64,000 bases of DNA from Salipiger marinus (GTDB lineage Bacteria > Pseudomonadota > Alphaproteobacteria > Rhodobacterales > Rhodobacteraceae), in the NCBI RefSeq assembly GCF_900100085.1, contig NZ_FNEJ01000021.1, positions 29,536-93,535 on the forward strand, written 5' to 3'. Shown here piece by piece: positions 35,701-43,725 of the stretch. Both the position numbers and the translations under genes were made by a program. Under the pieces are notes generated by a model. That model did not search any database. It saw only the letters and a list, made by a program, of their open reading frames with translations, and was not told where the DNA came from. How positions within the stretch are numbered: position 1 is the first letter of the stretch; every line of letters starts with the position of its first letter.

Positions 35701-36456
35701 CACCACCCGGTCGCCGTTCACCTTCACCGGCAGGGCATAGACATCCTGCGGCTCGTCGAAGCTTGAGGGGATCTTGACCGAAAACGCGCCCTGATCGCTG
35801 GTGACCTCGCCCGCCGCCACCAGCAGGTTGTTGTTCTGCACGACACTGATCAGCTCGCCCGCCGTCACGTTGTAGCTTTCCAGCTTCAGCGGGTCGATCA
35901 CCACCTCCAGCATCTCGTCGCGATTGCCCGCGATGCCCGCCTCCAGCACCGAATCGATGGCCTCCAGCCGGTCCTGCAGATCCTTGGCGACCCGCGCCAT
36001 GGTGCGTTCCGGCACCGGACCGGTCAGCGACACGATCAGGATGGGAAATTCGGAAAAGTTGATCTCGTTGATGGAATACTGCTCTGCCCCGTCGGGGAAA
36101 TCCGCCTCGGCCTTGGTCATGGCGTCGCGCACCTCGGCCATGGTCTCGGTGCGGTTCCAGCCGAATTCGAACTCCAGCGCCACGCCCGCATAGCCTTCGG
36201 AGGCGACACCGCTCAGCGTCTTCAGCCCGTCGATATCGGCCAGTTCGGTTTCCATCGGCTTGACCAGCAGCGTTTCGGCATCCTCGGCGGAAATGCCGGG
36301 AAAGGGCACCGATACAAAGAGCGCCGGGATCTCGATATCCGGCTCGCCCTCCTTGGGCAGGGTCAGATAGGCCCAGCCCCCCGCCACGATGGACAGCAGC
36401 ACGAAGGCCATCACCATGCGGGCGCGCGCGGCGGCCCAGTCGACAAGCCCGGTCAT
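32761..36456 (-). CDS. RND efflux pump inner-membrane transporter (HAE1/AcrB-like)
   Basis: This 1231-residue protein is an RND transporter: N-terminal membrane helix, two large periplasmic loops and the motif GMLVDGAIVVVEYADTRI in the first half with proton-relay acidic residues. It is about 180 residues longer than AcrB. The extra length includes an insert after the sixth helix (residues of about 500-610) with two more hydrophobic segments and an Arg-rich cytoplasmic link, plus a C-terminal tail. Its start overlaps the adaptor gene stop by 4 bp. It exports drugs or other amphiphiles from the periplasm and membrane; no outer-membrane channel gene is nearby. Confidence 0.93.
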   Translation of the reverse strand: MTGLVDWAAARARMVMAFVLLSIVAGGWAYLTLPKEGEPDIEIPALFVSVPFPGISAEDAETLLVKPMETELADIDGLKTLSGVASEGYAGVALEFEFGWNRTETMAEVRDAMTKAEADFPDGAEQYSINEINFSEFPILIVSLTGPVPERTMARVAKDLQDRLEAIDSVLEAGIAGNRDEMLEVVIDPLKLESYNVTAGELISVVQNNNLLVAAGEVTSDQGAFSVKIPSSFDEPQDVYALPVKVNGDRVVTLGDLAEIRLTFEDRTGTARFNGDPAVALQVVKRKGFNLIDTAATVRATVEEARAGWPAELRASVVPVASNDQSRIVNSMVEQLEGAVLTAIALVMIVVLASLGTRAALLVGFAIPTSFLLCFLLLAGMGITISNIVMFGLILAVGMLVDGAIVVVEYADTRISEGTGPMHAYVEAAKRMFWPVVSSTATTLCAFLPMLFWPGVAGQFMGMLPVTLIFVLSASLVVALIYLPVLGGVSGRFSRRLGHAGDALRRAVPVWPLRALLVLVALAGMFAGAMLVLNPAFFGPPLIEGRGARLPGVAVFLVFAVMASITLDAARIERRRTRIRTRSGRTPFGHVIELVAGNPVMPLVTIGAVIFFVVSVFGYYGQNNNGTEFFAESEPEQAIVYVRARGNLSLVEKDALVRRAETIVLAHPGVDTAFAFAGDGGLSSNTGGAQPPTDTIGQIQLEIVPWENRRNRPDLDGDLVLAELSDQLATIPGVMTEILNLAMGPASAKPVHLRLKSDNWEALQAATAQVRAQFDAMPGLRLIEDTRPLPGIDWQIDVDVEQAGRYGADVATVGAMVQLVTRGVLLDTMRVPSSDEEIDIPVRFPEEYRVLSTLDTLRVRTPDGLVPLSNFVTRQPVPKLAEINRVDRKRHFDIKAGVTDGLVKVMAGDAVLAYATESPEGDLTRGETTYAVTRLEPGVDRAALAADGVTVVPVNANERIATLTGWLEDNPLPAGVDWEWTGDQEEEAESQAFLMQAFAAALALMFIILLAQFNSIYNAVLVLLAVVLSTAGVFLGILVLDQTFSIIMSGTGVVALAGIVVNNNIVLIDTYQDYSRYMPRIEAIIRTAEDRLRPVLLTTITTIAGLFPMMIGLSLDFFGGGYTVDAPTSLWWKPLAAAVVFGLSVATVLTLVFTPAMLALRVWLATYAHWLARLLARLSFGRGSRAARDWALQRAARKLKAPLILWDELDAPAQVQPSAEPRATPPLRAAE

Positions 36457-37736
36457 TGCACCACCTGCTCGAAGCTCGGGCGCAGCGGCACGCCGTCGGT
36501 GACATATTCCTGCCCCACGGTGATCACGTCCACGGTTTCGGGCAGCCCCCCGGCCCAGACCCCGGCACGGGTGTCGCGCAGCACCTGCACCGGCAGGAAC
36601 CGCGCGGTGCCGTCCCCGGCCACGCTGCGGATGCCGATGCGCCCGTCATCATCCAGCGTCAGCGCGCTTTGCGGGATCAGATGCGCCAGCGCGCCCTCGG
36701 CCTCGATGGCGATCTCCGCCGTCTGGCCCGCGCGCAGGTGCTGGTCGGGATTGGGCAGGGTGATGTCGACGCGGAAGGTGCGCGTGGTCTCGTCGGCGCG
36801 GCGCGACACGAAAGTGACCTCGCCCACCACCGTCTCGCCCCCGGTCAGCCGCGCGCCCGCCCGGGCCCCCAGCGCCACCCGGCCCACATCGGCCTCGGGC
36901 ACATAGCCCACCAGCCGGATCGGATCGAGCTGCAGGATGGTGGCGCAGGGGCTTCCCACCGCCATCAGCGACCCCAGTTCCGCCGTATCGCTTTCCAGCA
37001 CCCCGGCAAAAGGTGCTGCGATCCGCAGGTCGGCCACCGCGGCTTCGGCCCGCGCCACCGCTGCGGCAGCGGTGCGGATCTGCGCCTCCAGCGTGTCGGC
37101 CCCGGATTTCGCCGCCTCCAGCCCCGCCTCGGCGCTGCTGACGCCCGCCTCTGCCATGCGCTGCGCCGCCTCCGCCGCCGCCAGCCGGGTGCGCGAGGCA
37201 TAGCCGCCGCGCGACAGCTCGTCCGCCGCCGTCAGGTTGATCCGCGCCTCTTCCAGCTGCGCCTGCGCCTGTGCCAGCAGGGCCCGCGCCTCGGGCAGCC
37301 GCGCCTCGACCAGCGGGCGCTGTGCTTCTGCCTCGGCCAGCCGGGCGCGGGCTTCGGCCAGACCGGCCTCGGTGGTGCCGGGATCAAGCTCGCACAGGAT
37401 CTGCCCGGCCTCGACCTCGCTGCCCTTGGGCAGCGGCGCCGAGATCACCCGGCCCGAGCTTTCGGCCCGCACCTCCACCTCGCGCAGGGCGCGCGTTTCG
37501 CCGCGCAGGATCACCGCATCGTCGATTTCCTCGGCCACGGAATGCTGCGCCATCACCGCCACGGTGCCGTCCTCGGGCACATCCGGCACCGCCTCGGCCT
37601 GCGCCGCCGCCGCCGGAGCCTCGGCCTGCGCCGGAGCGATGGCGCGGGCCCAGTCCAGCAGCCGCTCGCGGTCCAGCACGATGGCGTAAAGGGCTGCGGA
37701 AACAAGAAGTGCTGTCAGGATGGAAACAGGTCGCAT
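36453..37736 (-). CDS. RND efflux periplasmic adaptor (HlyD/MFP family)
   Basis: This 427-residue protein has an N-terminal membrane anchor (residues about 5-22), a lipoyl half-motif (VISAPLPKGSEVEAGQILCE), a long alanine-rich coiled-coil hairpin (about residues 115-225), the second lipoyl half (DLRIAAPFAGVLES) and beta-barrel parts. It links the RND transporter to an outer-membrane channel. It is the first gene of the pump operon; a TetR-type palindrome lies 88 bp upstream at 37824. Confidence 0.92.
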   Translation of the reverse strand: MRPVSILTALLVSAALYAIVLDRERLLDWARAIAPAQAEAPAAAAQAEAVPDVPEDGTVAVMAQHSVAEEIDDAVILRGETRALREVEVRAESSGRVISAPLPKGSEVEAGQILCELDPGTTEAGLAEARARLAEAEAQRPLVEARLPEARALLAQAQAQLEEARINLTAADELSRGGYASRTRLAAAEAAQRMAEAGVSSAEAGLEAAKSGADTLEAQIRTAAAAVARAEAAVADLRIAAPFAGVLESDTAELGSLMAVGSPCATILQLDPIRLVGYVPEADVGRVALGARAGARLTGGETVVGEVTFVSRRADETTRTFRVDITLPNPDQHLRAGQTAEIAIEAEGALAHLIPQSALTLDDDGRIGIRSVAGDGTARFLPVQVLRDTRAGVWAGGLPETVDVITVGQEYVTDGVPLRPSFEQVVQ

Positions 37737-37823
37737 TTTGGCCTTCCCGTGACTGTGCGTTGCAGCCGCCCCCGAGGGTCTGCGGAAAGGGTCAGCCGCA
37801 TCTATCGCACAAGGCTACGGACG

Positions 37824-37843
37824 ACTGAACTTTCCGGTTCAGT
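37824..37843. promoter_or_regulatory. Candidate TetR-type operator upstream of the RND pump
   Basis: The 20-bp palindrome consists of ACTGAAC, a 6-nt spacer TTTCCG, and GTTCAGT. Such 7-6-7 palindromes are typical binding sites of TetR-family regulators that control RND pumps. It lies between the adaptor gene and the divergent YfgM-like gene; no TetR gene is in the neighbourhood. Confidence 0.5.
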
Positions 37844-37982
37844 TTTATCCCGGATAGGTCTGCCGTTCAAGGCGGCTCTCGCAGGGGCACCGGCTCTGGT
37901 GCCGCAGGGGGGTCCGGCCTTGGCAGGCCCTGCCTGCCGGGGTAAGAGGGGGCAAGACTGGACGAGAAAAGGCAGGCCCCCC

Positions 37983-38642
37983 GTGAGCAACAGCGACAGT
38001 TTCATCGACGAAGTGACCGAAGAGGTCCGGCGCGACCGGCTCTTCACGGCGATGCGCCGCTATGGCTGGATCGGGGTGGTTGCCGTGGTGGCGCTGGTGG
38101 GCGGGGCCGCATGGCGCGAATATGACGCAGCCCAGGACCGGGCGCGTGCCCAGGACTTCGGCAGCGCGCTCAGCACCGCGCTCGCCGCCGAGGCGCCCGC
38201 CGCCCGGGCCGAGGCGGTGCAGCAGGTGACAGCGCCCGATGCCGCCGCCGCCGCGCTGCGCGACCTGCTGGCCGCTGCGGAGCTTTCCGGCGCCGGGGAC
38301 GAGGCCGCCGCCGCCGCCCTGCTGGAACAGACCGCCGCCAATGGCGATCTGGCCGAGATCTACCGCGACATCGCCGCCTTCAAGGCGGTCAGCGGCGCGG
38401 GCGACGCGCTGACGCCCGAGGACCGCCGCCTGCGGCTGGAGGCGATGGCGGTGCCCGGCAAGCCGCTGCGGCTGCTGGCAGAGGAACAGCTTGCCCTGCT
38501 CGACATCGAGGCGGGCGAGACCGAGGCGGCGATCAGCCGCCTGCAGGCGATCCAGAACGATGCCGAGACGACCGCGGGCTTGCGCCAGCGCGCGTCTCAG
38601 TTGATTGTGGCGCTCGGCGGCACGCCCGAAACTGCGGGCTGA
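37983..38642 (+). CDS. YfgM-like TPR_21 membrane protein
   Basis: This 219-residue protein starts at a GTG (37983). It has a short cytoplasmic N-terminus, one membrane helix (about residues 26-45, IGVVAVVALVGGAAW) and a periplasmic alanine-rich helical domain of TPR type. YfgM-like proteins work near the Sec translocon and the BAM outer-membrane assembly pathway. It sits directly before a BamB-like gene, the usual pairing, and probably shares its transcript. Confidence 0.82.
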   Translation: MSNSDSFIDEVTEEVRRDRLFTAMRRYGWIGVVAVVALVGGAAWREYDAAQDRARAQDFGSALSTALAAEAPAARAEAVQQVTAPDAAAAALRDLLAAAELSGAGDEAAAAALLEQTAANGDLAEIYRDIAAFKAVSGAGDALTPEDRRLRLEAMAVPGKPLRLLAEEQLALLDIEAGETEAAISRLQAIQNDAETTAGLRQRASQLIVALGGTPETAG

Positions 38643-38696
38643 GCTCCGCAGATGGGCCAGACCGCGACGACGACAGGCAGGAACGGGGACAGGACC

Positions 38697-40022
38697 TTGC
38701 GCATCACCACATCCACCGCGGCGCTTCTGGCGCTTGCCGTGCTGACCGCCTGTGCGGAGCCCGACGCCATCCTCCCCGGCGAGCGTTTTGGCCCGCGCGA
38801 GGTGCTGGATCCGGCTCTGGCCGAGGCGTCCGACCCCGCCAACCGCGCGCTGCCGCTGGCGCTGGTCGCGCCGCAGGCCGCCCCCGACAGCGCGCAGAGC
38901 CCGGTCTCGCCCTTCGCGCGCACCGATCACGCCAGCCTCGGCACCGCGCTGCAGCAGGTCATGGCGGTGAAGATCGGGCAGGGCGACACCCGCCGCGCCC
39001 GGCTGAACGTCGATCCGGTGGTGGCGGGGGGCCGCATCTTCACGCTTGATTCCGCGCATCAGCTCAGCGCGCTGTCGCTGTCGGGGCAGGTGCTGTGGCA
39101 GAAATCCATGGTGCCCTCGCGCGATCAGGCCGAACAGGCGCAGGGCGGCGGGCTCGCCGTGGCCGAGGGCCGGCTTTATGTCGCCTCGGGCTTTGGCCGG
39201 GTCAGCGCGCTTGATCCCGCCACCGGCGCCGAGATCTGGGTGCAGCAGCTGGGCGGCACCGCCACCGGCGCCCCCACCGTGCGCGACGGTCTGGTCTATC
39301 TCACCTCGTCGGATTCCATCGGCTGGACGCTGGAGGCCGAAACCGGCCGCATCCGCTGGCAGATCGAGAACCCCGAGGATCTGAACAACATGGCAGGCGC
39401 GCCCGCGCCTGCGGTGGATGACCGGCTGGTGGTCTTCGCCTTCGGCTCGGGCGCGGTGCAGGCCGCGCTGCGGCAGGGCGGCCTGCGGATCTGGAGCGCG
39501 GATGTGGTGGGCCGCCGCACCGGCGTGGCCCGCGCCACCGTCACCGACATCACCGGCGATCCGCTGATCGCGGGCAACCGCATCTATGCGGGCAACCAGT
39601 CCGGCCGCCTTGTGGCGCTGGAGGCGGGCAGCGGCGAGCGGCTCTGGACCGCGCGCATGGGCGCGCTGGACCCGGTCTGGCCCGCGGGCGATTCGGTCTT
39701 CCTCGTCTCGGATGAAAACCGGCTGGTCCGGCTTGACGCCGCCACGGGCGAACAGATCTGGGCGGTGGACCTGCCGGGATATGTGCCGGTCCGCAAGCCG
39801 CAGCGCCGCCGCGACGCGGCCTTCGTCAATCACGGGCCGGTGCTGGCGGGCGGGCGGCTGATCGTCGCCTCTTCGGATGGCGCGCTGCGCAGCTTCGATC
39901 CGGTCAGCGGCGCGCTGCTGGCCAGCGCCCCGATCCCCGGCGGCGCCACCACGCGGCCCGTCATCGCCAATGGCACGCTCTACGTCATCAGCCGCGACGG
40001 CATGCTGCTGGCCTATCGCTAG
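38697..40022 (+). CDS. bamB: BamB-like outer-membrane lipoprotein (PQQ-type beta-propeller)
   Basis: This 441-residue protein starts best at the TTG at 38697, which has GGGGA upstream and gives a classic lipoprotein signal (LALAVLTAC, Cys19). An in-frame ATG at 38652 would lengthen the leader by 15 residues. The rest is an eight-bladed propeller with repeated PQQ-like motifs such as LDPATGAEIWVQQLGG, LEAGSGERLWTARMG and LDAATGEQIWAVDLPG. BamB assists beta-barrel insertion as part of BAM. The GTPase gene der, which often follows this pair, is not here. Confidence 0.87.
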   Translation: MRITTSTAALLALAVLTACAEPDAILPGERFGPREVLDPALAEASDPANRALPLALVAPQAAPDSAQSPVSPFARTDHASLGTALQQVMAVKIGQGDTRRARLNVDPVVAGGRIFTLDSAHQLSALSLSGQVLWQKSMVPSRDQAEQAQGGGLAVAEGRLYVASGFGRVSALDPATGAEIWVQQLGGTATGAPTVRDGLVYLTSSDSIGWTLEAETGRIRWQIENPEDLNNMAGAPAPAVDDRLVVFAFGSGAVQAALRQGGLRIWSADVVGRRTGVARATVTDITGDPLIAGNRIYAGNQSGRLVALEAGSGERLWTARMGALDPVWPAGDSVFLVSDENRLVRLDAATGEQIWAVDLPGYVPVRKPQRRRDAAFVNHGPVLAGGRLIVASSDGALRSFDPVSGALLASAPIPGGATTRPVIANGTLYVISRDGMLLAYR

Positions 40023-40048
40023 GCCCGCTCCAGCGCGTCGCCTCCAGC

Positions 40049-40107
40049 TTCATCTTGCCCGGTAAACTCCCGGGGGGTCCGGGGGGCAGGCAGCCCCCCG
40101 GCTTTTT
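40049..40107 (-). repeat. GC-rich intergenic repeat with terminator-like hairpin
   Basis: On the minus strand it reads CCGGGGGGC-TGCCT-GCCCCCCGG (perfect 9-bp stem), then CCCCCCGGGAGTTTACCGGG and CAAGATGAAG. On the plus strand the hairpin is followed by CTTTTT, so it can also end the bamB transcript. It lies 46 bp after the isoaspartyl-peptidase stop in that gene's orientation. Confidence 0.75.
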
Positions 40108-40152
40108 GGGAAAAGACCAGACCCTCACAGCGCAGAGTCACTGGTCGCATCT

Positions 40153-41076
40153 TCAGCGATAGATCGCCGTCACCGGTTCGGCGCCCTCGCGGACATGGCC
40201 GCGATACATGCCCTCGCAGTTGAAGGGCAGGGCGATATTGCCCGCCGCATCCACCGCGATCACTCCGCCCGACCCGTCATTGCGGCCCAGATCCTCCATC
40301 ACTACATGGCGCGCCGCGTCCTCCAGCGACTGCCCGGCATGGCGCATCCGCGCGGCGATCTCGGCGGCGGCGGTCCAGCGGATGAAGATCTCGCCATGCC
40401 CGGTGCCCGAGACCGCGCAGGTGGCATTGTCGGCAAAGGTGCCCGCACCGATCACCGGCGTGTCGCCGACCCGGCCCGGCGCCTTGGCGGTCATCCCCCC
40501 GGTGGAGGTGGCGGCGGCAAGGTTGCCCGCGCGGTCGCGCGCCACCGCCCCCACCGTGCCATGGCGGCGGGCGGGATCGTCATCCACCTCTCCGGCCTCG
40601 CGCTGGCGCAGCGTCTCCTGCAGGGCCTGCCAGCGGCTTTCGGTGAAGAAATAGTCGCGCTCGGCAAAAGCCAGCCCGGCGGCGCGCGCCACCTCCAGTG
40701 CATTCGGGCCGATCAGGCAGACATGCGGCGTGGTCTCCATCACCGCGCGGGCGGCGCGGATCGGGTTGCGCGGGCCAAAGATCCCCGCCACGGCCCCGGC
40801 GCGGCGGTCGCGCCCGTCCATGATGGCGGCATCCATTTCCTGCACCCCCGCCGAGGTATAGACCGCGCCGCGCCCGGCATTGAACAGCGGCTCGTCCTCC
40901 AGCGCGCAGACGGCTTCGGTCACCGCATCGAGGGCGGCACCGCCGTCGCGCAGCACCGCCTCGCCCGCTGCCAGCGCGCGGGCAAGGCCCGCGTGATAGG
41001 CCGCCTCAAGCTCGGGGGTCATGCGCGATTTGAGGATGGTTCCGGCACCGCCGTGGATGGCAAGGGAATAGGTCAT
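40153..41076 (-). CDS. Isoaspartyl peptidase/L-asparaginase, plant type (Ntn hydrolase)
   Basis: This 307-residue protein is an N-terminal nucleophile hydrolase of the EcAIII/IaaA type. The autoprocessing site precedes Thr174 in RHGTVGAVA, which becomes the catalytic residue. AIHGGAGT at the start and GRVGDTPVIGAG and SGTGHGE downstream are conserved. It cleaves beta-aspartyl dipeptides and some asparagine amides. It is the last gene of the left-going operon and overlaps the previous gene by 4 bp. Confidence 0.93.
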   Translation of the reverse strand: MTYSLAIHGGAGTILKSRMTPELEAAYHAGLARALAAGEAVLRDGGAALDAVTEAVCALEDEPLFNAGRGAVYTSAGVQEMDAAIMDGRDRRAGAVAGIFGPRNPIRAARAVMETTPHVCLIGPNALEVARAAGLAFAERDYFFTESRWQALQETLRQREAGEVDDDPARRHGTVGAVARDRAGNLAAATSTGGMTAKAPGRVGDTPVIGAGTFADNATCAVSGTGHGEIFIRWTAAAEIAARMRHAGQSLEDAARHVVMEDLGRNDGSGGVIAVDAAGNIALPFNCEGMYRGHVREGAEPVTAIYR

Positions 41077-41972
41077 GACGTTCCTTTCAGCCCGGCGGTT
41101 TCGGCGCAGTAGCGGGCGATGTCGGCATGGGAGGCGATCCAGCAGTCGCCCGCCGCGGTGATGTGGTCCAGCAGTCGTTCAAGGATGAAGATCCGCGAGC
41201 GGTAGCCGGTGATATGCGGGTGCATGGTCAGCAGGAACAGCCCGCCCTCGGCCCGCGCGCCTTCGAATTCGCGCAGGAAGATGTCCAGCACGTCGGCGGG
41301 CGGGGTATAGGGCCGCTGCGCGCCGAAGCGGTTCATCATGAAATAGGCGGCATCGTCGCGGATCCATTCCACTGGCAGTTCCACCATGCCGGTGGGTTCG
41401 CCCCGGTCGAGGATCTCGTAAGGATCGTCATCGGAAAAGAGCGAGCTGTCATACAGCAGCCCCATCTCCCGCGCGATGGCCAGCGTCGCCTTGGAATAAT
41501 CCCATGACGGCGTGCGCATCCCCACCGGACGGGTGCCGCAGATCCTCTCCAGCGTGTCGGAGGCGCGCAGCATCAGGTCGCGCTCCACCTCGGGCGGCAC
41601 CTGCGTGTTGCGCTCGTGGATCCAGCCATGCAGCCCGATCTCGTGGCCCTGATCGGCCAGCTCGCGCTGTTCCTCGGGATGCAGCAGGGCGGAGACGGCG
41701 GGCACGAAGAAGGTGGCGCGGGCATCATAGCGGTCCAGCACCTGCCGGATGCGCGGGATGCCGCGCCGCGCGCCATATTCGCCCCAGCTCAGCCGCGCCA
41801 CCGACTCGCCGCCATCGCGCAGCTCGTTGGTTTCGTGATCGCTGTCAAAGCTCAGCGCCACGGCGCAGCGCTTGCCGCCGGGCCAGCTTGCGGGCAGCAG
41901 CGAGCGGCCCGCGCGCACCTGCTCCACCATGCCGCGCCAAGTCGGTTCGTCCCACTCCCACGCTTCGGTCAT
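41073..41972 (-). CDS. CE4 polysaccharide-deacetylase superfamily protein, HpPgdA/cyclic-imidase-like
   Basis: This 299-residue protein has a NodB-type barrel. The first motif is SFDSDHETNE (Asp43, Asp45, His46) in place of the usual TFDDG, and the second has His110, His115 and His119 in GHEIGLHGWIHE. The ATFFVPA strand and TMHPHITGYRSRI end match the Helicobacter PgdA-like subgroup, which I recall also holds bacterial cyclic imide hydrolases. There is no signal peptide, so a cytoplasmic amide or imide is a more likely substrate than cell wall. It overlaps both neighbours by 4 bp. Confidence 0.85.
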   Translation of the reverse strand: MTEAWEWDEPTWRGMVEQVRAGRSLLPASWPGGKRCAVALSFDSDHETNELRDGGESVARLSWGEYGARRGIPRIRQVLDRYDARATFFVPAVSALLHPEEQRELADQGHEIGLHGWIHERNTQVPPEVERDLMLRASDTLERICGTRPVGMRTPSWDYSKATLAIAREMGLLYDSSLFSDDDPYEILDRGEPTGMVELPVEWIRDDAAYFMMNRFGAQRPYTPPADVLDIFLREFEGARAEGGLFLLTMHPHITGYRSRIFILERLLDHITAAGDCWIASHADIARYCAETAGLKGTS

Positions 41973-42718
41973 GCCCGTCCTCCGTCCACGGACAGCACCT
42001 GCCCGGTGATCCATGCCGCCTGATCCGAGGCGAGAAACACCGCCGCATGGGCGATGTCCTCTGCCGTGCCAAGGCGGCGGGTGTGAATGCCCGCCAGCAG
42101 CGCGCGCTGGCCTTCGGGACCCAGAGCCTCCCACTGCCGCCCCGTGGTGGGGTTGGACAGCACGAAGCCGGGGGCGACGGAATTGACCGTCACGCCCTGC
42201 GGGCCCAGTTCCAGCGCCAGCTGCCGGGTCAGGCCGACCAGCGCGTGCTTGGCGGAGGTATAGGCCTGAATGCCGGTCAGGCTGGGGCGCAGCCCCGCGC
42301 CGCTGGCGATGGTGACGATGCGCCCGCCCTGCCGTTTCAGCGCGGGGGCGGCGGCCTGCGCGCACCACATGGCGGCATCGACATTGGCAGCGAAGATCAC
42401 GCGCCAGTCGTCTTCGGTGATCTCCTCCAGCGGGCGGCCGGTCTGGCCGCGCACGCCGCCTGCCGCCGTCACCAGCCCGTCGAGCCGCCCGTGCCGGTCC
42501 AGAACCGAGGCGATGGCCGCCTGCGCCCCGGCACGGCTGCCCAGATCGGCGGGATGGGCGGTCATGCCCTCTGCTGTCAGCGGTTCAAGCCCCGCAGCGT
42601 CAATATCCAGCGCCGCCACCGTGGCGCCCGATTGCGCCAAGAGCCGCGCGATGGCGGCCCCGATGCCCTGCGCCGCCCCGGTCACGGCAAAGACCTTGCC
42701 GGTAAAATCGCAGATCAT
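41969..42718 (-). CDS. Short-chain dehydrogenase/reductase
   Basis: This 249-residue SDR has VTGAAQGIGAAIARLL, the AAGGVRG region near residue 87, and the catalytic YTSAKHALVGL near residue 150. It closes with QVLSVDGGRA, typical of FabG-like members. It overlaps the flanking genes by 4 bp on each side, so it belongs to the operon read from the GntR regulator; it probably oxidises or reduces an intermediate. Confidence 0.9.
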   Translation of the reverse strand: MICDFTGKVFAVTGAAQGIGAAIARLLAQSGATVAALDIDAAGLEPLTAEGMTAHPADLGSRAGAQAAIASVLDRHGRLDGLVTAAGGVRGQTGRPLEEITEDDWRVIFAANVDAAMWCAQAAAPALKRQGGRIVTIASGAGLRPSLTGIQAYTSAKHALVGLTRQLALELGPQGVTVNSVAPGFVLSNPTTGRQWEALGPEGQRALLAGIHTRRLGTAEDIAHAAVFLASDQAAWITGQVLSVDGGRA

Positions 42719-43725
42719 GCCGTCACCAGCAGATCGACCAGCGCGGCGGACTGCGCGCGGCGGCCTTCCTCGATGTCGTGGATCAGATCGACCATGCGCG
42801 CGAGCCGGGGCGTGGGCACGCCAAGCTCCGCCCCCAGCGAGACCATGATGCCGATCTGCGCATCGACCTCGGTCTTGCGCTTGCGCACCGCCAGATCGCG
42901 CCAGATGCCGGAATGGGTCTTGGCGGTCTTGCGGTTATGGGCGACCATCGCCTGAATGGCGGTTTCCATCCCCGCCGCATCGCCGCTGCCAAAGGCCACC
43001 GGATCAAAGCCGTTGAAACCAAGCGGCGTGATGCCCTGCGCCGCGGCCAGCGCCATCACCTCCTGCCCCAGTCCCAGATAGGCGGCGCGATGTTCGGGCC
43101 GGGCCATGGCATCGGACATGCTGTCCGGGGTCAGCGCGGTGCAGAACAGCAGCGCGCCATAGCCCATCTTGCCCCAGAGATAGCCCCAGATGTTGTCGGT
43201 CAGCACCGCCTCCGGCTCCACGATCTGTAGCAGCGCATGGATGGCCTCGGCGCGCGGGGTGCGGCGCCCGTCCAGTTCGCCCACGGCCACGGCGGCGCGG
43301 TTGCCGTAAAGGATGCGCCCCGGTTCCAGCCAGTCGGCGCCGAAATTCACGAAACAGCCCATGGTGCGCTCGGCGCCAAGCCGCTCGGCGATGACCTTTT
43401 CGTTGAGCCCGTTCTGGGCGGAAACCACCACGCCGCCCGGGGCCAGATGCGGCGCCAGCATGTCGAGCGCGCCGGGCGTGTGATGTGCCTTCACCGCCAG
43501 AAAGATGGTGTCATACTGGCCCGACAGCTCCAGCGGGGTGAAGGCGGGCAGCACTTGGGTGAACTCCTCCACCGGGCCTTCAATGCGCAGGCCGGGGCCG
43601 CGCATCGCGGCCACGTGATCCTCCACGATGTCGACCATATGCACCGCGTGCCCGGCCCGGGCCAGACAGGCGCCGAGGATGCCGCCGATGGCGCCCGCGC
43701 CCCAGATCAGGATCGGTCCGCTCAT
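42715..43725 (-). CDS. Ketopantoate reductase-like protein (ApbA/PanE family)
   Basis: This 336-residue protein has the Rossmann motif IWGAGAIGGILGACLARAGH at the N-terminus and an ApbA C-terminal helical domain (with KMGYGALLFCTALT). Members reduce 2-keto acids with NADPH. The location in a hydrolase operon rather than with pan genes suggests another 2-keto or 2-hydroxy acid. ATG at 43725 overlaps the creatininase stop by 4 bp. Confidence 0.87.
   Translation of the reverse strand: MSGPILIWGAGAIGGILGACLARAGHAVHMVDIVEDHVAAMRGPGLRIEGPVEEFTQVLPAFTPLELSGQYDTIFLAVKAHHTPGALDMLAPHLAPGGVVVSAQNGLNEKVIAERLGAERTMGCFVNFGADWLEPGRILYGNRAAVAVGELDGRRTPRAEAIHALLQIVEPEAVLTDNIWGYLWGKMGYGALLFCTALTPDSMSDAMARPEHRAAYLGLGQEVMALAAAQGITPLGFNGFDPVAFGSGDAAGMETAIQAMVAHNRKTAKTHSGIWRDLAVRKRKTEVDAQIGIMVSLGAELGVPTPRLARMVDLIHDIEEGRRAQSAALVDLLVTA

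Noticed and set aside
32662..35766. 1034-residue plus-strand frame opposite the RND pump
   Set aside because: Composition (His, Gln, Arg, Gly) and lack of domains mark it as an antisense shadow of the transporter gene.
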